The notes beneath the pieces were generated by a model. It was not told the DNA's origin and did not search any database. It saw nothing but the letters and a program-made list of their open reading frames with translations. Positions 51,226 to 59,655 of a stretch of 64,000 nt of DNA are shown one piece after another. The stretch comes from Hymenobacter ginkgonis (GTDB taxonomy: Bacteria > Bacteroidota > Bacteroidia > Cytophagales > Hymenobacteraceae): assembly GCF_009755225.1 (NCBI RefSeq), contig NZ_WQKZ01000003.1, positions 186,001-250,000 on the forward strand, given 5' to 3'. The translations under genes and the position numbers were made by a program. Numbering within the stretch: the stretch's first letter is position 1; each line of letters starts with the position of its first letter.

Positions 51226-51666
51226 TTAAGAAAGTTGTTTTTTACCAAAAGCGGCCCGGCTGCCGAAGTACACCAGCAGTCCCACCGGCCCAAACAGGAA
51301 GGTGAGCACCAGCGCCGGCACCACTGCCCCGTGCGGCAGGCCGCGCTGCTGGGCATCGCGCACTTCCCAGGCGCCCACAAATAGGTCGAAGCACAGGTAG
51401 TGCACCCAGCCTGCCAGCAGCGCCCAAGGGTCGTGAAAGAGCGCCGCCACCTGCGCCAGCGAGCCAAAGCCGCCCTCGCCGCCGTGCGCGCCCAGGTAGT
51501 GCGTGGCAATGAGCACCGCGTAGGCCACCGCCAGCCCCAGCTGCCACGCGCCGCTCAGCACCAGGGCGCGAGTGAAGCGCCAGCGTGGGGCCAGTACGAG
51601 CAGCGCCCAGCCCAGCAGGGCGAGCGGATTGGCCAGAGCAAAAAGATGGGCGGGGGTGAGGAGCAT
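51226..51666 (-). CDS. ABA4-like (DUF4281) membrane protein
   Basis: 146 residues, four hydrophobic helices. The family signature is VHYLCFDLFVGAWEVRDAQQ with a conserved VLTFLFGPVGLLVYFGSR near the C-terminus. Plant ABA4 is needed for neoxanthin formation; the bacterial role is unknown, though carotenoid-related functions are possible in a pigmented Hymenobacter-like cell. First gene of the operon with the eight-helix protein, kinase 2 and regulator 2. TAAGTTTG at 51696-51703 is a likely promoter. Confidence 0.82.
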   Translation of the reverse strand: MLLTPAHLFALANPLALLGWALLVLAPRWRFTRALVLSGAWQLGLAVAYAVLIATHYLGAHGGEGGFGSLAQVAALFHDPWALLAGWVHYLCFDLFVGAWEVRDAQQRGLPHGAVVPALVLTFLFGPVGLLVYFGSRAAFGKKQLS

Positions 51667-51695
51667 GGCGCAGCAGGAAAGCGGTAGAACTGCGT

Positions 51696-51703
51696 CAAAC
51701 TTA
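51696..51703 (-). promoter_or_regulatory. -7 promoter box TAAGTTTG for the ABA4-like operon
   Basis: A minus-strand exact TAnnTTTG match, 29 bases before the ATG. The 21-bp direct repeats begin 35 bases farther upstream, a usual place for an activator. Confidence 0.6.
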
Positions 51704-51737
51704 CCCAGCGCCTACCCCCTGGCGCTAGCCCAACCGG

Positions 51738-51790
51738 GGCCAAGCGCCCGCGCGGGCCGGCCAAGCGCCCACCGCGCCGGGCGAAGCGCC
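51738..51790. promoter_or_regulatory. Three direct repeats GGCSAAGCGCC with exact 21-bp period
   Basis: Copies start at 51738 (GGCCAAGCGCC), 51759 (GGCCAAGCGCC) and 51780 (GGCGAAGCGCC), all in the same orientation, with 10-base spacers. Repeats on one face of the helix at this period are typical of LytTR-family operators. They sit between the promoters of the operon that ends with regulator 2 and of tlpA. Confidence 0.6.
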
Positions 51791-51816
51791 GGCCCACTGC
51801 CCCGGCGCGGGGCCGT

Positions 51817-51824
51817 TATCTTTG
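51817..51824 (+). promoter_or_regulatory. -7 promoter box TATCTTTG for the tlpA-like gene
   Basis: An exact TAnnTTTG match, 39 bases before the ATG at 51864. The third 21-bp repeat ends 26 bases upstream, overlapping where a -33 element would lie. Confidence 0.55.
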
Positions 51825-51863
51825 CCCAAGCGGCTTGCCAAGTGCGGCCACCTCACTAGAATT

Positions 51864-53408
51864 ATGCGCATTATACCGGAGGGCTGCGGGGCCTGGCTTA
51901 GGGCAGGGGGGGTAGGCGGCTGGCTGCTGGCAATGGCTGCCGCGTTGCCGCAGGTAGCCGGGGCGCAGGTGGCGCGCCCGCCCATGCCTATTGCATTTAA
52001 GGCGCCACCCTTCCGGGCTACGGGGGCACCGGTGGGGGCGGCACCCGTAGTGAGCGGCCACGTGGATAAGCCCACGGCCAAAACCATCAGCCTCAGCTAC
52101 GCGCCCGACTGGCGGGGGCACCTCACCAAAACGGTAGAAGCCAAGCTGAGCCCAACCGGCGATTTTCGCCTCCCCCTGCCGGGCTTCACCACCGCGGGCG
52201 AGGCACGCCTGAGCTACCAAAAGGAGGCTGCCGACCTCTACCTGACGCCGGGCGACAACCTGCACTTGGCTTTCGACGCCGCCAAATTTGACCAAACTTT
52301 GGCCTTTACTGGGCGTGGGGCCAACGCCAACACCTACCTAGCCCAAACTGCTCACCAAGCTGCCCACGACGACGAAGCCCGCCAAACGCCTGATACCCAA
52401 GCCGCCCGCCTCAGCGCCGCCGACCTGCGCCAACTGGCCGATGCCTACCGCCAGCGGCGGCTGGCTATTCTGCAGGCCTACGCGGCTACGCACCCGCTGC
52501 CGGCGGCCTTTGTGCGCCAGCAGCAGCAGGCCATTGGCTACGAGTGGGCGAGCTCGCTGCTGAGCTACTACTCGCGGCAGCCGGAGGCAAGGCGGCGCGA
52601 GGGCTACGCCACGGTGCCGGTCGGCTACTACGATTTCTTGCCCGAAATGCAGCTCTACACCCAGGATTCGGCCCTGGTGCGGGCCAGCTTCCAGAGCTTG
52701 CTCATGACCTACGGCTTCACCCAGCTCAACGGGCCCGACGGCAACCTGCCCACCGGCCCCACCGCCGGCCGCCGCCTCTACCAACTCGCCACCGATGCCC
52801 TCGGCGATGGCCGCGTGCGCGACGTGGCCGTGGGCCAGTACCTGCTGAGCAAGGTCGAGTACGAGCACGCCGATATTCGGCCGCTGCTGGCCGATTTTCG
52901 GGCCCACAACCACGATTCGACCATCGCCCGTACCCTGCGCCAAGCCCTGCGGGCGCACGCGGCCCTGATGAGCGGCCAGCCTGCGCCTAACTTTACCTTG
53001 CAGGATGCCAGCGGTAAAAGCGTGTCACTCAGCGATTTTAAGGGCCGGGTAGTATACCTCGATTTTTGGGCTACCTGGTGCGCGCCCTGCCTGGCCGAAA
53101 TGCCCGCCAGCCTGGCGCTGCGCCAAAAGTTTGCGGGCCGCGACGTGGTTTTTCTTTACGTGTCGCTCGACAGCAAAACCGCCGATTGGCAGGCCTACGT
53201 AGCTGCCAAGCACACGCCTACCCCCAATGCCGTGCAGCTACACGATGCGGCAGCCTTTAATGGGCTGGCTGCCAAGGCGTTTGGTGTGAAATCTATTCCT
53301 AGCTACTGGCTCATTGGGCGCGATGGCCGCCTTGTGCTCAGTTCCCCGCCCCACCCCTCGGCCCGCCCGGCCAGCGACGAGGCCCTCGAAAAAGCCTTAC
53401 AACCCTAA
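51864..53408 (+). CDS. TlpA-family thiol-disulfide reductase with N-terminal DUF4369-like domain
   Basis: 514 residues. A signal peptide is followed by a beta domain (PVVSGHVDKPTAKTISLSYA, DLYLTPGDNLHLAFDA) of the type found before TlpA domains in Bacteroidota, a helical middle, and a thioredoxin fold with the redox motif YLDFWATWCAPCLAEMPAS, then FGVKSIPSYWLIGRDGRLV with the cis-proline. It should act in the periplasm on disulfides. Shares a regulatory gap with the divergent LytS/LytTR operon. Confidence 0.9.
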   Translation: MRIIPEGCGAWLRAGGVGGWLLAMAAALPQVAGAQVARPPMPIAFKAPPFRATGAPVGAAPVVSGHVDKPTAKTISLSYAPDWRGHLTKTVEAKLSPTGDFRLPLPGFTTAGEARLSYQKEAADLYLTPGDNLHLAFDAAKFDQTLAFTGRGANANTYLAQTAHQAAHDDEARQTPDTQAARLSAADLRQLADAYRQRRLAILQAYAATHPLPAAFVRQQQQAIGYEWASSLLSYYSRQPEARRREGYATVPVGYYDFLPEMQLYTQDSALVRASFQSLLMTYGFTQLNGPDGNLPTGPTAGRRLYQLATDALGDGRVRDVAVGQYLLSKVEYEHADIRPLLADFRAHNHDSTIARTLRQALRAHAALMSGQPAPNFTLQDASGKSVSLSDFKGRVVYLDFWATWCAPCLAEMPASLALRQKFAGRDVVFLYVSLDSKTADWQAYVAAKHTPTPNAVQLHDAAAFNGLAAKAFGVKSIPSYWLIGRDGRLVLSSPPHPSARPASDEALEKALQP

Positions 53409-53478
53409 TGCCAGTCCGGCTGTTAAGCCCTGCTACCCCCGCGCGGAACGGTTTTGGCCGGCGCCGCGCACCCGCTGT

Positions 53479-54261
53479 GTGAAGTCGAAGTGTTACCTGT
53501 TCTCTCTTATTAATCAGTGCTTTCGGCGGCTGGCGGCGCTTCGGTGGCTACTGGTGGCCGGGCTGGCAGCCGGGGCGGCGGTGCCCGCGGCAGCGGCGCC
53601 TACTACTGCCCCACCCGATTCGCTGCGGCCAGCGCGGGTGTTTGAGCGGCGCCGGCTAGTGGTACAGTACGACTCGCGTTACTCCATCATCAACAGCCAC
53701 TTCTGCACTATCAATGGCCTCAAGCTGGGCCTCGAGTGGAAGGGCCGGGTGCGCACCGGCGCGGCCATCTACTTGCTCAGTAGCCGCATCCCTACCCGCC
53801 TCGAGCCGCCCGACAATGCCGCTGAGGAGGCCGATGCTACCCTGCGCTTCTACAACGTGGCCCTCTACGGCGAGTACGTAATACTGGAAAATGCCCGCTG
53901 GGAGCTCACCGGCAACGTGCAAAGTGGCATGGGCACGGTGCGCGTCGAGTACACCGACGAGGCGCTCAACCGCATTCGCAGCCCCCGCGATTTTATTGCC
54001 TTGGTCGAGCCATCGGTGGCCGCCCAAATGCGCCTGTTTTCCTGGGCTAGCCTGGGGGCGGGGGCAGGCTGGCGCCAAACGCTGTTTGTGCCGCCCATTG
54101 TGCGGCGCGAACTCAGCGGCCCCATTTTTTACCTGCGCGCCAAGGTGCTCATTGGCCCGCTTATTCGGCTGGTGCGCAAGCAAGAGCCGCTATTCTCGCA
54201 GGATGGCCTCCGCATTCACGGCCTCAGCAAGCGCGACCGGTTGAAATTTTATGGCCATTAA
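53479..54261 (+). CDS. Hypothetical outer-membrane beta-barrel protein
   Basis: 260 residues from a GTG at 53479. A hydrophobic signal-like segment (LRWLLVAGLAAGAAVPAAAA) precedes a series of amphipathic strands (LVVQYDSRYSIINSHFCTIN, GLEWKGRVRTGAAIYLLSSR, VALYGEYVILENARWELTGN, ASLGAGAGWRQTLFV). No family recognised; the strand pattern suggests an outer-membrane porin-like protein. The longer upstream frame lies inside the tlpA coding region, so 53479 is preferred. Converges on the next gene with 19 bases between. Confidence 0.7.
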   Translation: MKSKCYLFSLINQCFRRLAALRWLLVAGLAAGAAVPAAAAPTTAPPDSLRPARVFERRRLVVQYDSRYSIINSHFCTINGLKLGLEWKGRVRTGAAIYLLSSRIPTRLEPPDNAAEEADATLRFYNVALYGEYVILENARWELTGNVQSGMGTVRVEYTDEALNRIRSPRDFIALVEPSVAAQMRLFSWASLGAGAGWRQTLFVPPIVRRELSGPIFYLRAKVLIGPLIRLVRKQEPLFSQDGLRIHGLSKRDRLKFYGH

Positions 54262-54280
54262 GTAAGCGCCTGCCGAGCAG

Positions 54281-55144
54281 CTACTTGCCCGCCACGTAGG
54301 TAAACCCAATCGTGAGGTTGCTGTTGCCGGGGGCGCGGCCTTCCACCGCAATGCTTTCGTAGGAGTAGGCATAAGCCGCCGTCAGGGCCAGGTGGCGGCT
54401 CAGGTTAAAATTGACGCCGCTGGTTAAATTCAGGCGGTAGTCGTTGGCAAAATCCTGCAGCGAGGGCTGGTAGTATAGTAGCCCCGACAGCACCACCGGC
54501 CCGGCCGTGTAGCGCAGCTTGAGGCGCGTAGAGCTGCGGGGTACTTCGCGCCGCAAGCCCTCCAGGTACTCGGTGTGCTCGTAGAGCACAAACTGGCTCA
54601 GGCCTATCTCGTTGCGCAGGGTGTCGATGTAGAGCTGGTAGCCCGCGCCCGCGCCCGTCACGAAGCGTTGTGCAATGGCCCGCAGGTTGCTACGCTCGGC
54701 ATTGGCCAGCAGGTAGTATTTCACCCGCCCGTTTTGGTAGGTGGGCGTAAGCAGGCCTTGTAGCTCGCGCTCGCGCAGCAAGCCATCTTGCTTGCCGTAG
54801 CTGTACGAAAAGGATGTGGGCAGCAGCCAGTGCGTGCTCAGCTTGAAATTGCCGGTTTGGCTGGTGGTGAAGTACGAGCGCTCCACGGTGCCCGTGGTAT
54901 AGATGCCCGTGAGCGTGGCCGTGTAGCGCACCCCGCTCTCCTTCACGGTGTAGGTTTCAAATTCGGAGGAAGGAATGCCGCTCGACGAACCGGCCGCGGG
55001 GGCTACCACCGGCGTAGCCGTGGTGTCGGCGGCTGGCGTGGTGGCCGAATTAGTTTGGGCGTGGGCAGTGGAAAAAGCCAGGGCCAGCAGCAGTAAAAAC
55101 CCGCTGGCCCGTTTCCCGAACCCACGAGAATTTTGGTCAGTCAT
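54281..55144 (-). CDS. DUF481-like outer-membrane protein
   Basis: 287 residues. A signal peptide (residues about 8-28, ending AHAQ) and Thr/Ala linker precede a beta-barrel with DUF481-like features: VRYTATLTGIYTTGTVERSY, KYYLLANAERSNLRAIAQRF, and TRLKLRYTAGPVVLSGLLYY; the end SNLTIGFTYVAGK is a closing strand. DUF481 barrels are stress-associated outer-membrane proteins of unknown substrate. The ATG at 55144 is chosen over an upstream frame with no signal. Confidence 0.75.
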   Translation of the reverse strand: MTDQNSRGFGKRASGFLLLLALAFSTAHAQTNSATTPAADTTATPVVAPAAGSSSGIPSSEFETYTVKESGVRYTATLTGIYTTGTVERSYFTTSQTGNFKLSTHWLLPTSFSYSYGKQDGLLRERELQGLLTPTYQNGRVKYYLLANAERSNLRAIAQRFVTGAGAGYQLYIDTLRNEIGLSQFVLYEHTEYLEGLRREVPRSSTRLKLRYTAGPVVLSGLLYYQPSLQDFANDYRLNLTSGVNFNLSRHLALTAAYAYSYESIAVEGRAPGNSNLTIGFTYVAGK

Positions 55145-55345
55145 GCAAGTCAAAATTACACTTCGCCTACTCAAACCAAGGCTCACCAGTACTTCTTTGC
55201 TCTTAAGTAGCTGCCAGTCAAGCCCAAATACTAGCCCGCCACACTGGCCAGCCGGAGCAGTAAACCGCCGCTCCCGCCTTGGCTTGGGTGGCGGGGGTAG
55301 GGATGCCCAGCGGAAAGTGAGGTGCACGGCACCTGCCACCCGTGC

Positions 55346-56479
55346 TCAGGGCTGGCCCGCCGCGCCGCGCCGCGCCGGGGCGCTGCCGCGCAGCGTAGCC
55401 GCCCGGTCGAGCTTACCCGAAGCCGTTGTCCGGAACGTGGGCACGTATACCACGGCCTTCGGCTGCTCGTATTTATCGAGGCGCTGGCCCAGCAAGGCCA
55501 GCAGCCTTTGCTCGGCGGCGGGGGGTAGGGCGGTGCCCTCCACGTAGGCCGTCACGGCTTGGCCGAGGCGCTCATCGGGCCGCCCGGCCACAAAGGCGCG
55601 GCGCGACTGCCCCAACTCAGCCAGGGCCACATCTAGCACTTGCTCTACCTTCTCGGCCTGCACCTTCACTCCGCCCGAGTTGATAACAAAATCGACCCGC
55701 CCGAGCCAGTCAAAGGTGTGTTTATCAAGTAGCTCGATGCGGTCGTTGGTGACGATGAGCTGGTCGTCCGTCACGTCGCCGCGCACCGTGAGGCAGCCGC
55801 GCTCGTCCTGCCCCAGGTGCAGGCCGGGCAGCACGCGGTAGTGCGGGCTGGCGTCGGGCCCATTGAGGCGGCGCAGCGCCATGTGCGAAGCCGTTTCGGT
55901 CATGCCATACGTGAGGTACACCGGCACCTTGAGATGTTGAATCTCGCGCAGCAAACTAGGCTCTACCCCTGCGCCGCCCACCAAAATGGCGCGCAGCTTA
56001 TTGAGCCGCGGCGCTCGCCCCGCCGCCAGCACCGCCCGCAGCTGCAAGGGCACAAAGGCCCCAAAATCAAATTCGGCCTCGGCCGGCACGAAATCAAATG
56101 GGTCGGCGTGCGGCTCCACAATAGTCAGGTGCATATGGCGCTCCAGGCCGCGCACCAGCATCATTTTACCCCCAATAAACTCGCAGTTGAGGCAGACCAG
56201 CGCCCGGTCGCCGGGCCCCAGGTCGAAGTAGTCGCCGGTGCGGGCCGCCGAGGCCGCCAGCTGCCGCCGCTTCAGCACAATAAGCTGGGGCTGGCCCGTG
56301 CTGCCCGAAGTGCGCAAGCCAAACTCCTGGGCACCCGTCAGCCACTGGCGCAGCAGCTCCAGCACCCGCGCCTCGTAGCCGTTGAGGCTGGCGTGGGGGG
56401 TAGGGGTTTGCTGAATGGCGTCGTAGCTGAATTCGCGGCCGTTGAGCAGCAGGGAGGTTGGGAGGTTGGGGGTAGGCAT
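55346..56479 (-). CDS. menE: o-Succinylbenzoate-CoA ligase (MenE-like)
   Basis: 377 residues. AMP-binding motifs are LRTSGSTGQPQLIVLKRRQL (P-loop), YLTYGMTETASHMALR, GRVDFVINSGGVKVQAEKVE, and the C-terminal TASGKLDRAA with its catalytic lysine. It is shorter than typical acyl-CoA ligases but near the length of Bacteroidota MenE proteins. It activates o-succinylbenzoate for ring closure by MenB. It lies 3 kb from menB, separated by an alpha-amylase and membrane genes, all on the minus strand. Confidence 0.88.
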   Translation of the reverse strand: MPTPNLPTSLLLNGREFSYDAIQQTPTPHASLNGYEARVLELLRQWLTGAQEFGLRTSGSTGQPQLIVLKRRQLAASAARTGDYFDLGPGDRALVCLNCEFIGGKMMLVRGLERHMHLTIVEPHADPFDFVPAEAEFDFGAFVPLQLRAVLAAGRAPRLNKLRAILVGGAGVEPSLLREIQHLKVPVYLTYGMTETASHMALRRLNGPDASPHYRVLPGLHLGQDERGCLTVRGDVTDDQLIVTNDRIELLDKHTFDWLGRVDFVINSGGVKVQAEKVEQVLDVALAELGQSRRAFVAGRPDERLGQAVTAYVEGTALPPAAEQRLLALLGQRLDKYEQPKAVVYVPTFRTTASGKLDRAATLRGSAPARRGAAGQP

Positions 56480-56531
56480 GGGGGGCAAACGAAAAATCCG
56501 CGCGCGCAGCTATCTGGCCGCCGCGCGGGCG

Positions 56532-56981
56532 CTAGCTCAGGAGCCAGCGCTGGTAAGTTTTGGCCGAGGGCACTGTCTGGCGGCTCAAAAGTAGCAGCAG
56601 GGCGCCGTAGGCAACCAGCGCCCCCGCGTGGTGCGTAAGGATGTAGACCGCGAGCAGGGGTAGGCCCAGCAGCCCCAGCAGGCTGTTGCGCACCACGAGC
56701 CGGCTCTGGTAAATGCGCATATTCTCGGCGTAGGGCCGCCGCAGATTAGGTTTAATGCTTTGGCACACGGCATACAGCACTATGCTCACCAGTGGCACCG
56801 CCACAAGCAGCGCGAGTAGCACGGGCCAGGTAGCCAGCCGCGAATCGATGGCCGCCAGCGCAACAGGTTGGTGGTGCCCAGCCAGCGCCGCGCCACCCAG
56901 CAGCCCGCCTTGCACCCCAAAGTGGAGCCAGTGCCTGCGCCGAAAACGCTGCATGTTCTGGTGGTATTCCTCGTCGGTCAT
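56532..56981 (-). CDS. Small membrane protein, unknown
   Basis: 149 residues from the ATG at 56981 (MTDEEYHQNMQRFRRRHW). Four hydrophobic segments are visible (LHFGVQGGLLGGAALAG, LLALLVAVPLVSIVLYAV, LLGLLGLPLLAVYIL, GALVAYGALLLLL). No recognised family. It is 52 bases upstream of menE on the same strand, so co-transcription is possible. Confidence 0.68.
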   Translation of the reverse strand: MTDEEYHQNMQRFRRRHWLHFGVQGGLLGGAALAGHHQPVALAAIDSRLATWPVLLALLVAVPLVSIVLYAVCQSIKPNLRRPYAENMRIYQSRLVVRNSLLGLLGLPLLAVYILTHHAGALVAYGALLLLLSRQTVPSAKTYQRWLLS

Positions 56982-57045
56982 GGCAGGCAAGCTTAGGGCT
57001 CAAAGCTGAGCAAGGTCCGCACAAACTGCCCTAGTACCTGCTAGG

Positions 57046-58404
57046 TTACTTGCCGTACTCGTACACCACGTAGCCCCAGGGCTCCACTTGCCAGGGCTTG
57101 CTCGTTAGCGGCTCGTTGGTGTACATAAATAGGTTGTAGGGCTTGCCTTGTAAGGCTTTTTCCTTCACAGTAATAGTCTGATTCTTGTTTGACAAGTTTA
57201 GGATAACCAGCACTTTCTTACCCGCTTTTTCGCGTACATACGCGTACACCGCCCGCTCATCGCCGACGTTGACTTTCCGAAATGACGCATCGGCGGCCAG
57301 CGCCGGGCTGCGCTTGCGCAAGGCCAAGAGGGTTTGGTAGAATTTGGCCCGTTGGTACTTGCCCAAAGTCATCGGGTCTTTGTCAAAAAACTGGAGGCTC
57401 CGCAGCACCGGCTCTTCCTGCCCGCTGTAAATGAGCGGCACCGCGTCGCCCATGGTCTGGGTAAACACGGCAAAAGGCGCGTGCACGCGGCCAGGGAATA
57501 GGCCATAATCGGCTTTGTTCCAAGTGTTTTCGTCGTGGTTGCTAGTGAAGTACAGCTCCATTGTGCCCTTGGGGTAGAGCCGGTTTTGCTCCTGCCAAAT
57601 GCTGTCGAGCACCGTGGCCGGGCGCTTGCCCGCCGCCACCGTGCCCATCGCCTTAAACATGTGCCACGGGTATACCGCGTCGAAGCCGCTGCGGGGCAGG
57701 TAGGCGCTGTCGCCCTCGGCCAGCATAAACAAGCTCTTGCTTTGGCGCAGCGCCGGAATGGCGCGCTGCCAGAAGGTAGCCGGCACGTTCCAGGCCACAT
57801 CGCAGCGAAAACCGTCGATGTGGCTGCTGCTCACCCAGTAGCGCATAGCCGCAATCATGCTGTCCTGCATTTCGGGGTTGCGGTAGTCGAGCTGCCGCGT
57901 ATCGGCCCAGTCGAAGGCCACGGCTGGCTTGCCCTCCTTGTCTTTCATAAAAAAGCTGGGGTGCTGCGTCAGCCAGCGGTTGTCGGCGCCCACGTGGTTG
58001 GGCACCCAGTCGATAATCACCTTCATGCCGCGGGCATGAATAGCCTCCACCAACCGCTGCCAGTCGGCCATGGTACCAAACTCGGGGTTGAGCTTGGTGT
58101 AGTCGGCCACGGCGTAGTAGCTGCCCAGGCTGCCCTTGCGGTCGAGCTTACTGATAGGATTCAAGGGCATGAACCACAGCGTCTCTACCCCCATTTTTTG
58201 CAGCCGGTCGAGGTGCTTGGCAAAAGCATTGAGCGTGCCTTCGGGGGTATACTGGCGCACGTTCACCTCGTAGATGTTGCCCTGCATTATCCAAGCCGGA
58301 TGCATAAAAGGCGTAGGCGCTGTAGCCTTAGGCACAGCAGCTTGCCCGAAGGCCTGCGAAAAACAGAGAATATTTAGCAGCGCCAGCAGCAAAGGCTTTT
58401 TCAT
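57046..58404 (-). CDS. Secreted alpha-amylase-family glycosyl hydrolase
   Basis: 452 residues. A signal peptide (MKKPLLLALLNILCFSQAFG) is followed by the GH13 barrel: region I DWVPNHVGADN, region II GFRCDVAW with the nucleophile Asp, region III FMLAEGDSAY with the acid/base Glu, and region IV FTSNHDENTW. The opening NIYEVNVRQYTPEGTLNAFA and the C-terminal beta domain (VLVILNLSNKNQTITVK) fit bacterial maltodextrin-type amylases. It should hydrolyse starch-like glucans in the periplasm or outside. Unrelated in role to the men genes around it. Confidence 0.93.
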   Translation of the reverse strand: MKKPLLLALLNILCFSQAFGQAAVPKATAPTPFMHPAWIMQGNIYEVNVRQYTPEGTLNAFAKHLDRLQKMGVETLWFMPLNPISKLDRKGSLGSYYAVADYTKLNPEFGTMADWQRLVEAIHARGMKVIIDWVPNHVGADNRWLTQHPSFFMKDKEGKPAVAFDWADTRQLDYRNPEMQDSMIAAMRYWVSSSHIDGFRCDVAWNVPATFWQRAIPALRQSKSLFMLAEGDSAYLPRSGFDAVYPWHMFKAMGTVAAGKRPATVLDSIWQEQNRLYPKGTMELYFTSNHDENTWNKADYGLFPGRVHAPFAVFTQTMGDAVPLIYSGQEEPVLRSLQFFDKDPMTLGKYQRAKFYQTLLALRKRSPALAADASFRKVNVGDERAVYAYVREKAGKKVLVILNLSNKNQTITVKEKALQGKPYNLFMYTNEPLTSKPWQVEPWGYVVYEYGK

Positions 58405-58536
58405 GGTAGCAAAGAAGGAGATAGGCTGCAAAGTACGCGGCTAGCTATGGTAAGTTTTAAGAATTTAGCAGTGAGTGAGTACTTGCTTTTCAAGAAAAAA
58501 CCACGTATACTTACCCCACACTAAACCTTCCCTATC

Positions 58537-58737
58537 ATGCAACCTTCCCTGCAACCCGCCCCCGAATTGGTACTGGCTACTGGAAGTAGTGCGCTCGACC
58601 CTACTGTTGCGCCGTGCCCCATTTTAGCCGCCGTCAAGACCCGCGCCAAAGCGCTGAAAAAATGGCGCAAGCAAGAGCGGTTGCGGTTCTTTTCAGGCTG
58701 GTGCGCGGGTTTGCACGCGTTGGGTTTTAGTTTTTAG
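58537..58737 (+). CDS. Small basic hypothetical protein
   Basis: 66 residues, divergent from the amylase. A Pro/Ala-rich first half is followed by a Lys/Arg-rich stretch (VKTRAKALKKWRKQERLRFF) and a Trp/Cys tail (SGWCAGLHALGFSF). It is the only open frame in the gap and has an AT-rich upstream region (58440-58530), but no recognised family, so it may be spurious. Confidence 0.45.
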   Translation: MQPSLQPAPELVLATGSSALDPTVAPCPILAAVKTRAKALKKWRKQERLRFFSGWCAGLHALGFSF

Positions 58738-58777
58738 CACGCAGCTGAAATGAGTTAAATAACCCTTTGTTAGCTAC

Positions 58778-59518
58778 TTACTTAAGTAGAATGCTTAAGT
58801 AAAATGTGAATAGCAGCGACAATAAGATTGCCGAAATTCTGACCAAGTTGCCAGGCAGTGTTCGCGTAGCACTTGCAGTTTCTGGCTCGGCAGTTGGCAA
58901 GAAAATAGCCAAGAGCCGCGCGTAGTGCAGCCACATGATGAACAGCACGTCGAGGGTGGCGACAACGGCCTGCACAACCGCCCCGGCGTTGAGGTGGTAG
59001 CAAATATCAATTAGCGTAAGGTTGAGTAAAAAAGCCGTCAGAATGACGGCGCCGAGCAGCCGCGTAGCGCGAAAAAGCAGCAGCCCCGCTCCCGCTAATT
59101 GAATGAGGGCCAGTAGAAGCCCAAAAGTGGGCGAATAACCGAAATAGTACCAGGTTAGCCACTCGCCCGACTGCTGGTTCATGGGCTGACTAGCAATGGC
59201 GGGGGGCACGATAAACTGGAGGCCAAACAGCTTTTTCCACCCAAAGCAGGCGATGTTAAACGCTGTGAGATAACAAATTGCCTCTTGCAGCCAAGGCCCA
59301 ACTTTGGCAGCAACCGGCCACCGGGCTTCGCCGGCTTGCCACCACGCTAGCAGCCCACCGGCTGCCACCAGCGATAGCGCTACCAACGAAAAAACAAGCG
59401 TCGGCGGCAGCCAGGGGATGCCTCCCCCATTGCCTAGAAGCAACCAAAATGCTGCGCAAGTCAACCCCGCCACCAAACAAGTGGCCATTTTTGCCGGAAA
59501 GGAAGTGGTAGCTGTCAT
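58778..59518 (-). CDS. DoxX-like membrane protein
   Basis: 246 residues. Five to six hydrophobic helices, with the DoxX-like pattern AFNIACFGWKKLFGLQFIVP, WLTWYYFGYSPTFGLLLALI, LLGAVILTAFLLNLTLIDIC, and a Thr/Arg-rich loop before a last hydrophobic helix. The ATG at 59518 is preferred over an upstream extension that crosses the menB terminator. Function unknown; DoxX relatives are linked to redox and membrane functions. Confidence 0.7.
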   Translation of the reverse strand: MTATTSFPAKMATCLVAGLTCAAFWLLLGNGGGIPWLPPTLVFSLVALSLVAAGGLLAWWQAGEARWPVAAKVGPWLQEAICYLTAFNIACFGWKKLFGLQFIVPPAIASQPMNQQSGEWLTWYYFGYSPTFGLLLALIQLAGAGLLLFRATRLLGAVILTAFLLNLTLIDICYHLNAGAVVQAVVATLDVLFIMWLHYARLLAIFLPTAEPETASATRTLPGNLVRISAILLSLLFTFYLSILLK

Positions 59519-59596
59519 ACGCCATGCTGGATTAGGTGAAGTCCCTGCGCTTAGGATGCCACAACAAGTTGGATTGCACACCATTACCAAAAAAAA

Positions 59597-59631
59597 TACC
59601 CTGCTTCTCTGGCAAGCAGAAAAGCAGGGTA
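59597..59631 (-). terminator. Terminator after menB
   Basis: TACCCTGCTT and AAGCAGGGTA form a stem; on the minus strand it is followed by a run of T, 25 bases beyond the menB stop. Confidence 0.85.
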
Positions 59632-59655
59632 GTAGCACGCAAGGCCTAACGGACG

